From positions 391,549,886 through 391,613,885 of the forward strand of contig CM077666.1 in the NCBI GenBank assembly GCA_039707655.1: DNA of 64,000 nt, in the 5' to 3' direction. Both the position numbers and the translations under genes were made by a program. Of the stretch, positions 22,242 to 32,598 are shown in pieces. This DNA is from Elymus sibiricus. Its lineage: Eukaryota; Streptophyta; Magnoliopsida; Poales; Poaceae. The notes under the pieces are model-generated. The model worked only from the letters and a program-made list of their open reading frames with translations, was not told where the DNA came from and did no database searches. Position 1 is the first letter of the stretch. Every line of letters begins with the position of its first letter.

Positions 22242-25200
22242 ATGGCTCACGCTGTAGCTCCCCTAAATTTTAATGCGTTCCTAGAGAAAGCTAAGTTGAA
22301 AGATGATGGAAGCAACTATGTGGACTGGGTCCGTAATTTGAGGATTATCATCATTGTTGCACAGAAAGTATATGTCCTTGATGCACCGCTTGGTGATGCA
22401 CCCCCTCAAGCATCGACTGCAGATGTTATGAACGTCTGGCAGGCATGTTCTGATGACTACTTGATAGTTCAATGCGCCATGCTTTACGGCTTAGAACCGA
22501 GGCTCGAAAGATGTTTTGAGCACCACGGAGCATATGAGATGTTCTAGGAGCTGAAATTGGTATTTCAGGCTCACGCCCGGGTCGAGAGGTATGAAGACTC
22601 CAGCAAGTTCTTTAGCTGCAAGATGGAGGAGAACGGCTCCGTTAGTGAGCACATACTCAAGATGTCTGGGTACTTCAACCGCTTGAATCAGTTGGGAATT
22701 AATCTTTTGGAAGAAGTAGCGATTGACAGAGTTCTCCAGTCAGTGCCACCGAGCTACAAAGGCTTCGTGATGAACTATAATATGCAAGGGATGGAAAAGA
22801 CGATCCCTGAGCTCTTCACAATGCTTAAGGCCCCGTAGGTAGAAGTCAAGAAAGAACATCAAGTGTTGATGGTCAACAAGACCACCAGTTTCAAGAAGAA
22901 AGGCAAGGGAAAGAAAGGGAACTCCAAAAAGAATGGCAAGCCAGTTGCCGCTCCCATGAAGAAACCCAAGGCTGGACCCAAACCTGAGACTGAGTGTTTC
23001 TATTGCAAGGGGAATGGTCACTGGAAGCGGAACTGCCCCAAGTACTTGGCTGATAAGAAGGCTGGCAACATCAACAAAGGTATATTTGATATACATGTTA
23101 TTGATGTGTACCTTACTAGTGCTCATAGTAGCGCCTGAGTATTTGATACTGGTTCGGTTGCTAATATTTGTAACTCGAAATAGGAGCTACAAAATAAACG
23201 GAGACTAGCTAAGGACGAGGTGACGATGCGCGTCGGAAATGGTTCCAAGGTTGATGTGATCGCCGTCGGCATGCTCCCTCTATGTTTACCTTCGGGATTA
23301 GTTTTAAATCTAAATAATTGTTATTTGGTGTCTGCGTTAAGCAAGAACATTATATCTGGATCTTGTTTATTGCGAGACGGCTATTCATTTAAGTCAGAGA
23401 ATAATGGTTGTTCTATTTATATAAGTAATATCTTTTATGGTCATGCACCCTTGGTGAATGGTTTATTCTTGTTGAATCTCAATTGTAGTGATACACACGT
23501 TCATAATATTGATGCCAAAAGATGCAAAGTTAATGATGATAGTACCACATACTTGTGGCACTGCCGCTTAGGTCATATTGGTGTAAAGCGCATGAAGAAA
23601 CTCCATGCTGATGGACTTTTGGAATCTCTTGATTATGAATCATTTGAGACATGTGAACCATGCCTCATGGGCAAGATGACTAAAACCCCGTTTTCTGGAA
23701 CAATGGATTGGGCAAGTGACTTGTTGGAAATAATACATACCGATGTATGCGGTCCGATGAGTGTTGAAGCACGTGGTGGATATCGTTATTTTCTTACCTT
23801 CACAGATGATTTGAGTAGATATGGATATATTTACTTAATGAATCACAAATCAGAAACATTTGAAAAGTTCAAGGAGTTTCGGAGTGAAGTAGAGAATCAT
23901 CGTAACAAGAAAATTAAATTTCTACGATCTGATCGTGGAGGTGAATATTTGAGTTACGAGTTTGGTATGCATTTAAGACAATGTGGAATTCTTTCACAGC
24001 TCACGCCACCTGGAACACCATAGTGTAATGGTGTGTCTGAACGTCGTAATCATAATTTATTGGATATGGTGCGTTCTATGATGTCTCTTACCGATTTTCC
24101 ACTATCGTTTTGGGGTTATGCATTAGAGACAGCCGCATTCACTTTAAATAGGGCACCGTCTAAATCTGTTGAGACGACACCGTATGAATTATGGTTTGGC
24201 AAGAAACCTAAATTGTCGTTTCTTAAAGTTTGGGAATGCGACGCTTATGTCAAGTAGCTTCAGCCTGATAACCTCAAACCCAAAGAGGAGAAGTGCGTCT
24301 TCATAGGATACCCTAAAGAGACCATTGGGTATACCTTCTATAACAGATCCGAGGGCAAGATCTTTGTTGCCAAGAATGGGTCCTTTCTAGAGGAGTTTCT
24401 CTCAAAAGAAGTGAGTGGGAGGAAAGTAGAACTTGATGAGGTAGTTGTATCTCCTCTCGAATTGGAGAGTAGTACATCATAGAAAGAAGTTCCCGTGATG
24501 TCTACACCAGCCGGAGAGGAAGCTAATGATGATGATCATGAAACTTCAGATCAAGTTACTACTGAACTTCGTAGGTCAACCAGGGTATGTTCCGCACCAG
24601 AGTGGTATGGTAACCCTGTCTTGGAAGTCATGTTGTTAGACAACGGTGAACCTACGAACTATGAAGAAGCAATGATGAGCCTGGATTCCGACAAATGGCT
24701 TGAGGCCATGAAATCCGATATAGGATCCATTTATGAAAACAAAGTATGGACTTTGGTGGACTTGCCCGATGATCGGCAGGCCATTGAGAATAAATGGATC
24801 TTTAAGAAGAAGATAGACGCTGATGGTAATGTCACCATCTATAAAGCTCGACTTGTCGCAAAGGGTTTTCGACAAGTTCAAGGAGTTGACTACGATGAGA
24901 CCTTCTCACCTGTAGCGATGCTGAAGTCTGATAGAATTATGTTAGCAATTGCCGCATTTTATGATTATGAAATCTGGCAGATGGACGTCGAAACAGCGTT
25001 CCTTAACGGGTTTCTTAAGGAAGAGTTGTATATGATGCAACCAAAAGGTTTTTTCGATCCTAAGGATGCTAACAAAGTATGCAAGCTCCAGCGATCCATC
25101 TATGGACTGGTGCAAGCATCTCAGAGTTGGAATATATGCCTTGATGAGGTGATCAAAGCTTTTGGTTTTATACAAACTTATGAAGAAGCTTGTATTTATA

Positions 25201-26222
25201 AGAAAGTGAGTGGGAGCTCTGTAGCATTTCTAATACTGTATGTGGATGATATATTATTGATTGGAAATGATATAGAATTTCTTGAAAGCATAAATGATTA
25301 TTTGAACAAGAGTTTTTCAATGAAACACCTGGGTGAAGCTGCTTACATATTGGGCATTAAAATCTATAGAGATAGATCAATACGCCTAATAGGACTTTCA
25401 CAAAGCACATACCTTGACAAGATTTTGAAGAAGTTCAAAATGGACCAGTCAAAGAAAGGGTTCCTACCTGTGTTGCAAGGTGTAAAGTTGAGTAAGACTC
25501 AAAGCCCGACCACGACAGAAGAAAGAGAAAGGATGAAAGTCATCCCCTATGCCTCGGCCATAGGCTCTATAATGTATGCCATGCTGTGTACCAGAACTGA
25601 TGTGTGCCTTGCCATAAGTCTGGCAGGGAGGTACCAAAGTGATCTAGGTGTAGATCACTAGACAGCGGTCAAGAATATCCTTAAGTACCTGAAGAGGACT
25701 AAGGACATGTTTCTCGTTTATGGAGGTGACGAAGAGCTCGTCGTAAAGGGCTACGTCGATGCTAGCTTCAACACAGATCCGGATGACTCTAAGTCTCACA
25801 CTGGATACATATTTATATGGAATGGTGGAGCAGTCAGTTGGTGCAGTTCCAAGCAAAGCGTCGTAGCAAGATCTACATGTGAAAAGTAATATATAGCTGC
25901 TTCAGAAGCAGCGCAAGAAGGAGTGTGGATGAAGGAGTTCATATCCGATCTAGGAGTTGTACCCAGTGCATCGGATCCAATGACAATCTTTTGTGACAAC
26001 ACTGGCACTATTGCCATTGCCAAGGAGCCCAGGTTTCACAAGAACACCATGCACATCAAACGCCGCTTCAACTCCATCAGTGATTACATCAAGGAGGGAG
26101 ACATAGAACTTTGCAAAGTACATTCGGATCTGAATGTGGCAGACCCATTGACTAAACCTCTTCCACGAGCAAAACATGATCAGCACCAGGACTCCATGGG
26201 TGTTACATTCGTAACTATGTAA
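22242..26222 (+). pseudogene. Angela gag-pol polyprotein, nonsense-mutated
   Basis: One frame of 1,327 codons runs from MAHAVAPLNFNAFLEKAKLK to a final stop at 26220. Gag includes the zinc knuckle CFYCKGNGHWKRNC (near 22998-23040). Next come the remains of protease (VFDTGSVANICNS, near 23139), the integrase zinc finger (WHCRLGHIGVKRM, CEPCLMGK) and integrase core (HTDVCGPM, DRGGEY). RT follows (ETAFLNGFLKEELYM, LYVDDILLIGND) and then RNase H (GYVDASFNTDPD, ADPLTKPLPR). Nine in-frame stops occur at 22545, 22836, 23136, 23181, 24021, 24255, 24480, 25659 and 25887, but no frameshift. Most stops are explained by a single transition in a Gln or Trp codon, judging from family sequence. The product would have packaged, copied and integrated the element RNA. 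Confidence 0.93.
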
Positions 26223-26244
26223 ACTAGATTATTGACTCTAGTGC

Positions 26245-26254
26245 AAGTGGGAGA
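26245..26254 (+). other. Polypurine tract of Angela
   Basis: AAGTGGGAGA lies one base before the 3' LTR and primes plus-strand synthesis. It is the expected BARE/Angela sequence context ('gcaagtgggaga'). Confidence 0.75.
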
Positions 26255-26255
26255 C

Positions 26256-27974
26256 TATTGGAAATATGCCCTAGAGGCAATAATAAAATGGTTATTATTA
26301 TATTTCCCGTTCATGATAAATGTTTATTATTCATGCTAGAATTATATTGACTGGAAACTTAAATACATGTGTGATTACATAAACAACACCTTCTCCCTAG
26401 TAAGCCTCTACTAGACTAGCTCGTTGATCAAAGATGGTTAAGGTTTCCTAACCATAGACATGAGTTGTCATTTGATAACGGGATCACATCATTAGGAGAA
26501 TGATGTGATGGATAGACCCATTCGTAAGCTTAGCATCGGATCGTTTAGTTATTTGCTACAACTTTCTTCATGTCAAGTATCAGTTCCTTTGACCATGAGA
26601 CCATGTCACTCCCGGACACTAGAGGAATACCTTGTGTGCTATCAAACATCACTTTGTAACTGGGTGATCATAAAGGTGCTCTATAGGTATCTCCGAAGGT
26701 GTCTGTTGGGTTGCATGGATCGAGACTGGGATTTGTCGTTTCGTGTGACGAAGAGATATCCCTGGGCCCTCTCGGTAATACAACATCATAAGAAGCTTCA
26801 TGTGACTAATGAGTTTAGTCACGGGATCTTGTATTACAGAATGAGTAAAGAGACTTGCCGGTAACGAGATTGAACTAGGTATGGAGATACCGACGATCGA
26901 ATCTTGGGCAAGTAACATATCGCCGGACAAAGGGAATTGCATACGGGATTAATTGAATCCTTGACATCGTGGTTCAACTAATAAAGATCTTCGTTGAATA
27001 TGTAGGAATCAATATGGGCATCTAGGTCCCGCTATTGGTTATTGACCGGAGAGGAGTCTCGGTCATGTCTGCATGTTCCGAACCCGCAGGGTCGCACGCT
27101 TAACGTTCGGTAGCGCTAGGGTAGTATTGAGATATTAACAACGGAAAGCCTAAAGGTTGTTCGGAATCCCAGATGGGATCCGGGATATCACGGGGAGCTC
27201 CGAAATGGTCCGGAGGTAAAGATTTATATATGGGAAGTCCTGTCTTGGCTACGGGAAAAGTTCGGGGGCATGTCGGCAAGTGTACTGAAGGCACCGAAGG
27301 GTTCAGGGGGGTCTACCAGGGGGGCCACCAGCCCCGGGGACCCACGTGGGTTGTAAGGGGGGCGCCCTGGCCTAGATGGGCCAGGCGCACCAGCCCTCCA
27401 CTAGGCCCATGCGCCAAGGGAGGGCAAACCCTAGGGGTGGGTGGCGCCCCCTTGCCTTGGGGGCAAGCCACCTCCTAGGGCCGCCGCCCCCTCCCTTGGA
27501 GGAGGGGCTAGGGCCGGCGCCCCCTCCCCCTCACCCCTATATATAGTGGGGAGGGGCGCAGGGGGCTGCACCCCTTCACCCTTGCCCTCCGTCGCTTCCA
27601 ACTCCTCCCACCTCTCCTCCGGTACGCGCTTGGCGAAGCCCTGCCGGAATTCCGCAGCTGCCACCACCACCATACTGCCGTGCTGGTTCCGATCTCATCT
27701 ACTTCCTCCCCCTCACTTGCTGGATCAAGAAGGAGAGGAATCCATCGAGCTGAATATGTGCTAATCTCAGAGGTGTCGTCCGTTCAGCACTAGATCAGAT
27801 AGGATCGCGATTGGATCGTGAAGAGTACGACTACATCAACCGCGTTATGACGCTAACGCTTTTTGGTCTACAAGGGTACGTAGACACACTCCCCTCTCGT
27901 TGCTATGCATCTCCTAGATTAGATCTTGGGTGTTCGTAGGAATTTTTTTGATTTTCATGCTTCGTTCCCTATCC
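26256..27974 (+). repeat. 3' LTR of Angela
   Basis: 1,719 bp, aligned along its length with 19253-20961. Its terminal dinucleotides are decayed (TA instead of TG at the start, CC instead of CA at the end). It has a TATATATA site near 27540. Confidence 0.94.
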
Positions 27975-28671
27975 GTTGATGCCAGGTTTACTAGCCCCGT
28001 TCACTTGGGAACGCTGTGTCGACCTCCACGGCGGCCGCACCATCCGCACTGTGTACACCAACGAGATCTGGGCCATCGACACATGGATACAAGAGAGCGA
28101 GGCGTACATGTGAGCGTATGAACTGGCCTTCATCGACATAAACCTTGAGTACACTCCCTCGCAGGACAAGGCAGCAGTCATCTAGCTTAGCGACGGCTCT
28201 AGTTGTCTCGTTTACCAGGTATGCTAGTCGCCAAGGGTGAGCACATCCTTGTGGAAGTTCCTCCTCAAGGAACAGAATACATTCATAGGTTTTTCCATCC
28301 TGCGTGACAAAGAACTGTTGGAGCTCTTGGGCTTAAGGGTCACAAACTACAAGGACATCCAGTCCAAATGGGCTGTTTTGGATAACTCAAACAAGTCTTT
28401 GAATTCGCTTGGGGAAGTAGCCGGATTGATCATTGATGAATTCTATGAAGAGATGAAGAATCTGTTCGATGAGCAGTATCACCAACGCTGGGCTGTGGAG
28501 CTGTGTGATGCACAAATCATGTACGCGTGCATGGATGCGTACGCATGCTTAACCGTATGGAGATGGATCTACCTCATCGAGCAGGGTCGGCTAGAAGCAA
28601 AAGAAAGGCAAGTGATGCTGGCCATCCATGAAAACATCAAGAAGACGGAGAGGATGCAACGCAGAATGTAG

Positions 28672-28933
28672 AAGGCGCGGCATGGGAGATATTAGTTTTG
28701 AATAGATTAGTTTTATTATACTTTATGTAATTTAAATTCTGCTGAACTTGGCCGATTTATGCTGAAGTTGTGTGTTGCAATGTTATGAACATTTGTGGTA
28801 TCATACTATTAAGTCAATTAATGTACCTGTCGGCCCTTAAAACCGGTACCTTCGAATACTACCTTGTCAAATCTTTATCTTCCCCGTTCACCATCACGCC
28901 CCGAGCGAAACCCTATCCTCCAAGGGGTGAAAT
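28672..28933 (+). other. Spacer between exonuclease pseudogene and GRF gene
   Basis: 262 bp holding the probable 3' untranslated region of the exonuclease gene (AT-rich, 'tttattatactttatgtaat') and the leader of the GRF gene ('aaccctatcctccaagg'). No clear TATA box was found for the downstream gene. Confidence 0.5.
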
Positions 28934-29755
28934 ATGTCCGCGCACCGAGGCAAGAAGGAGGGCCGCCGGGTTGCAAGATCGACGGGGGCGACAAGCAATT
29001 CTCGTCTCACCGCCGGTAGCAGTGACCGCATCACAGGCAGCGTCGGCGGCGAAAGCATCACTGGGGGACGCGGCGGCGGCGACTTGCCTGGCGAATGGAA
29101 GATCACATCGGAGCTACTATTCGGAAGGAAAAAGCCAACACAGGTAAGTCAACCCGCCACCCATGTCCCTCATGAAACGCGGTGCGTTATTTCTTCACTG
29201 AATGATCTAGTATCTGTGAATAGGATGGTGAAATCCTCCCTGTGGTAAATCATAGTATTCCGATGTCCGAGCAAAGTCCTCACTTCAGAGGAATACAGAA
29301 GACAGAGACATGCGAGCACATGTGTACCCCAATCCGTAGAGTCTGCACGGACGGATTTGATTTCGGGCGTAGGTTTCTGGTCTGCCCAAAAGAGGTTTGA
29401 AATAAAACAAATTGTTTTCTATGTTCTGCGTTCATCAGTTACATGCACAATTTAATTCCACTTTTTTCCTATACTATAGGGATATGACACGTGTGGATAT
29501 TTGAAGTGGATGGACAAAGAATGGAAGGGGAGAGCGAGGACTGTACTCAACAAGCTCGCTGAAGAAAATTTGGTGCTACAGAAATCAAATATGGAGAAAG
29601 ACAAGCAGATAGCTTGCATGAAAGAAGAGAGAAAGGTGGCAAACCTCTACCTGAAGCACGCCATTAAGAGCAGGGATAGAAGGGATTTAGCTGCACTATC
29701 TGTCATAGGTGGATGTGTACTTATGTATGCTCTCCTGCAGATGTTTGTCAGTTGA
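28934..29755 (+). CDS. GRF-type zinc-finger protein with C-terminal membrane segment
   Basis: A three-exon model, intact in every respect I can check: exon 1 28934-29143 (donor gtaagt), exon 2 29299-29394 (acceptor tacag, weak donor gtttga), exon 3 29480-29755 (acceptor ctatag, stop TGA). All junctions are phase 0 and give 193 residues. Residues 1-70 are basic and low-complexity. The GRF zinc finger spans about 75-114: C75 and C79, then GRRFLVC (93-99), then CGYLKWMD (107-114), matching the family pattern of a GRxF motif and C-terminal aromatic cluster. Residues 115-165 are charged and probably helical (LNKLAEENLVLQKSNMEKDK). Residues 172-192 are hydrophobic, likely a membrane anchor. GRF fingers bind nucleic acid in DNA-repair proteins; the role of plant membrane-anchored forms is not known. 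The gene follows the exonuclease pseudogene on the same strand, probably inside the CACTA element. Confidence 0.65.
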
Positions 29756-29914
29756 ATTATATAAAATGATCTGATTACTTTCAGAACTTTTTGTAAACCC
29801 TTTGGGAAATAAAATGGATAGATTTCAGAACTAGTTTCAAGCACTTTCATAAATATATGATAGCAAATTCAAGAAATGTCTATGATATTCAACACGAGTC
29901 TCCCTAATACGACA

Positions 29915-31126
29915 TTACATCAGCATCTTAAACAGCCAAGTAACACAGCTTTTAATCAAGATCACTATCCATCTCATCTGGACCAGTTCATCCTTGCTCA
30001 TGTCAAAGTTTTCCTTGCCCTGCTCAAATTTACGCTGAATTTCTTCCACAACACTAGCAGGAACTGAAACCCCTAATGCTTCATCTTTTTCATGGTGAAC
30101 ATTTGGTACAACATCATCTTCCTCCTCTTCATCCTCAACATCTCCGACAGCTTCATGATCCTCCACTTCATCCTTAACATCCACAACAAAATGATGTGGT
30201 GAAGAATGGGCGTATTCTTGATAGGCTTGTACAGTCGTGTCCTGCTAACCATCAAAATTTTCTGGAACATCATATGTGCCTCTGGACCCAATAGGCACAA
30301 CCACCTTCCATCGGTGACCAAACTTTGTGTCCTCCAAGTAAATACATGTGGTAGCTTGGGACGCCATCATGAATGGAGCGTCCTGGTACCAGAATGCGGA
30401 AGTATTCACGCTTCTAAAAAACTCACCAGACTTCATCTTCAAGCTTTTATTTTTTAGGCCATCAAGGTCAAACCAATCACATCTAAACAGAAATACTGAT
30501 CTGTCTCTGTAATTGACCTCAAGAACTTGTTTCAGCACCCCATATAGTTCCCTCTCTTCTTCAGAGTTTTCAACACCGACCTTCATCATGACACCCAAAT
30601 TTTGAGTCCATCGGTCCTTTTCAGAATCCATGGCACGGAACCTAACACCATTGACAGTGCATGCATCCCACGGACGCACACGCATGTCTGGCCCTTTCAT
30701 CACTTCTTCGTTGAGCTTCTTAAAAATGTCCAACCCATGAGATGCATATTCTTTATTTCTAGCTGTTCTACCCATGTCTTCCACTAGAGCTCCCACCATA
30801 CCGAACACAAATTGTTGGTACAACTCAAAATCATCAGAGTCGTCGGATTCATAACCATCATCATTGGCAGTACAACTGTGTACACCGATGTACCCTGATT
30901 CCCCATGATAGATCCACATCATATAGGACCTGAGCATAGCAATGACATTTACATGACATCTGACAACATCAATAGTTTCGCGGATCCCATTACAGCAATT
31001 TCTGCATGGGCACAAAATATCTTCGGCCCCGTTGTTGTGAGCAAGGATGAATTCCATAAACTGATTCACGCCAGCCATGTATGGTGGCGTGAGGACCGTT
31101 CCATGAGTAATCCAACCAGGATCCAT
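29915..31126 (-). pseudogene. CACTA (En/Spm-type) transposase remnant, TNP2-like
   Basis: The start is chosen at MDPGWITHGTVL (31126) because the transposase-associated domain begins there. It continues 'FILAHNNGAEDILCPCRNC', with the C-x-C-x2-C cluster of that domain. An acidic stretch (YESDDSDDFELYQ) follows. After about residue 200 comes a DUF4216-like domain: 'RSVFLFRCDWFDLDG', 'FWYQDAPFMMASQA', 'RWKVVVPI'. The catalytic transposase domain normally found between them is absent, an internal deletion. A stop at 30243-30245 interrupts the frame, which continues through an acidic tail (EDEEEEDDVV) to 29915. A whole TNP2-like protein is usually over 1,000 residues; about 400 remain. It would cut and join the CACTA ends. 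Its 5' end faces the right terminus at 31761. Confidence 0.82.
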
Positions 31127-31761
31127 TTCCTGTACAACATGAAAAGTAAATAGAATGCACCTGATATTTGCTACTATGATGTTTTTCAGTAAACAGATCT
31201 CACCTGAAATCACCCCTGTTTGACGATGCCGCTGTAGCGCGTGACTTCGCCCTTCAACTGTGACGCGTGGCCTCACCGTACGCTCGCAGCCATGTTCACC
31301 TCGCCATACCCTCGCAGCCACGTTCACCTCACCGTGCCGGCCTCTCGACTCGCTGTTGGGGGCGTGGTATGATGGAGGGCCCTAAGCCGATGATCCCAAT
31401 TCCCTTTGTTAGGAGGGAACTGGACGATCCCAATTCCAAGTTCCCGCTATTATGAAAAGAGATCCCGCTAAATGAGTTAGCTGAAAAACAATTACTTGTT
31501 ATTTTTCTATTTACATGTACAAAAAAATGACCCACCAACATTAACTGTGACATTGAGACTCGTCCTAGAAAATGGATGTGCATAGTGACGGCCCAATACG
31601 TAGCCAGAACTCAACCCAGAACATCGCCAAAGTTGGCTAGGGCCCTGCCCTGGGAGGGAAACACCTCGTGATGGTGGACCGTCACAGGAAAATGGTTTTA
31701 GGCGACGGTTCATGTTTCATCGTCAGGGTTTTTGTCACTGAATAGACCAAATTTTGTAGTA
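31127..31761 (-). other. CACTA right subterminal region and terminus
   Basis: No gene. It holds the leader of the transposase gene and the end of the element. Near the end GTGACGG-type motifs occur in both orientations (gtgacggcccaa at 31586, accgtcacagg at 31674, ggcgacggttc at 31702). The last bases 'ttttgtagta' match TTTTGTAGTG, the inverted CACTA terminus, except for the final base. A possible 3-bp target 'ttg' follows. Confidence 0.6.
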
Positions 31762-32566
31762 TTGCATGGCAATCCCTACTCCTCGCATTGATATCAATTG
31801 ATGGGCATCTCCATAGCCCGTTGATTAGCCATGTCAATGCGAGACTATCTTCCTTTTTGACTTCCCCTTATTAATCCCTGTCATCACATTCTATTCCACC
31901 CATAGTGCTATGTCCATGGCTCGCGCTCATGTATTGCGTGAGGGTCGAGAAAGCTGAAGCGCGTTAAAAAGTATGAACCAATTGCTCAGCTTGTCATCGG
32001 GGTAGTGCATGATTAATACATTGTGTTAGGAAGACTAAGCATGACGGGCTATATGATTTTGTAGGGATAGTGTTCTTTGGCATTTTTGTTTTGAAAGGCA
32101 TGATTTTTTGTTGGTATGCCTGAGTATTGATGTCTTTATATCAAATTATAGACTATTGGTTTGAATCACTCGTTTCATAATATTCATACTGTAAAAGAGA
32201 TTAAATGATAGACATGTTAGGTAGCATTCCACATCAAAAAATCTGTTTTTATCATTTACCTACTCGAGGATGAGCAGGAATTAAGCTTGGGGATGCTGAT
32301 ACGTCTCCAACGTATCTATAATTTTTGATTGTACCATGCTATTATAGTATCAATCTTGGATGTTTTATATGCTATAATATGCTAATTTATATCATTTTTT
32401 GGGACTAACCTATTAACCTAGTGTCCAGTGCCAGTTGCTGTTTTCTGCTTGTTTTTTGTTTTTCAGGAAGTCAGTACCAAATGAAGTCCAAACGCTATGA
32501 AACTTTTTGACAATTTTTTTCTGGACAAAAGAGACCCTAGAAGCTTCGGGAGGAGGCCAGAAGCCT
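31762..32566 (+). mobile_element. Gypsy remnant B: 3' internal end plus truncated LTR
   Basis: 31762-32301 parallels 13527-14062 of element A, including 'attaagcttggggatgctga' at the end. An LTR starting TGATACGTCTCCAACGTATC begins at 32302 and breaks off at about 32566 ('ggccagaagcct'). This LTR is closer to the minus-strand solo LTR at 7185-8750 than to the LTRs of element A. The part upstream of 31762 was displaced by the CACTA element. Confidence 0.78.
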
Positions 32567-32598
32567 TGATGTCTTCTACGCAACTTTATTCTTGTAGA
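32567..32598 (-). repeat. 32-bp tip of another Gypsy LTR
   Basis: TGATGTCTTCTACGCAAC and following bases match the outer tip of the minus-strand LTR that starts at 39961 (tgatgtctactacacaac). It is wedged between the broken LTR of remnant B and the LTR of element C. The simplest reading is a minus-oriented element whose remainder lies beyond element C, outside the window. Confidence 0.6.

Larger units (their letters stand above)
19253..27974 (+). mobile_element. Angela/BARE1/WIS Copia retrotransposon, complete
   Basis: A full-length element of 8,722 bp. Both LTRs start with the well-known sequence TGTTGGAAATATGCCCTAGA (the 3' copy starts TATTGG). The initiator-Met primer site variant follows the 5' LTR, and gag, protease, integrase, RT and RNase H are in Copia order. 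The target duplication is ggtga (19248-19252) against gttga (27975-27979), one mismatch, which with the diverged LTR ends points to an old insertion. The internal ORF is closed by nine nonsense codons. It is inserted in the exonuclease gene. Confidence 0.96.
19204..28671 (+). pseudogene. WRN/RNase D-like 3'-5' exonuclease gene, split by Angela
   Basis: The ATG at 19204 follows a pyrimidine-rich leader. The first 49 coding bases (MSRAGSFGSLGGDRTV plus one base) run to 19252. Without Angela and one target duplication, the same frame continues at 27980 and ends with a stop at 28669-28671, 247 codons in all. The domain is the DEDDy 3'-5' exonuclease fold of plant WRN-exonuclease-like proteins. 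The Exo I region is 'FIDINLEYTPSQDKAAVI', with Asn where the first catalytic Asp is expected. Exo II is near 'FIGFSILRDKELLELLGL'. Exo III is 'AQIMYACMDAYACL', with the YxxxD pattern kept. Three in-frame stops (28111, 28183, 28225) lie between the N-terminus and Exo II. It would have removed nucleotides from DNA or RNA 3' ends. The nonsense codons, the Asn and the retrotransposon make it a pseudogene. It is followed 263 bp later by the GRF gene on the same strand. Confidence 0.82.
15581..31761 (-). mobile_element. Probable CACTA transposon with gene cargo, left end lost
   Basis: The right end reads, on the minus strand, TACTACAAAATTTGG, a one-base variant of the CACTACAAAA terminus of CACTA elements. 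It abuts Gypsy sequence at 'ttgcatgg', where the related element A (13527 onward) reads without interruption. Just inside is a transposase gene with the CACTA-specific transposase-associated and DUF4216 domains. GTGACGG-type motifs occur near both sides (31586 and 31674 on the right, 15594 and 15634 on the left), as expected for CACTA subterminal repeats. The left terminus is missing where Gypsy element A abuts. Without the Angela insertion it is about 7.5 kb. Inside lie, in order, a coiled-coil gene, an exonuclease gene and a GRF gene. That all of these belong to one element is inference; the right end and transposase are firmer than the left boundary. Confidence 0.55.
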
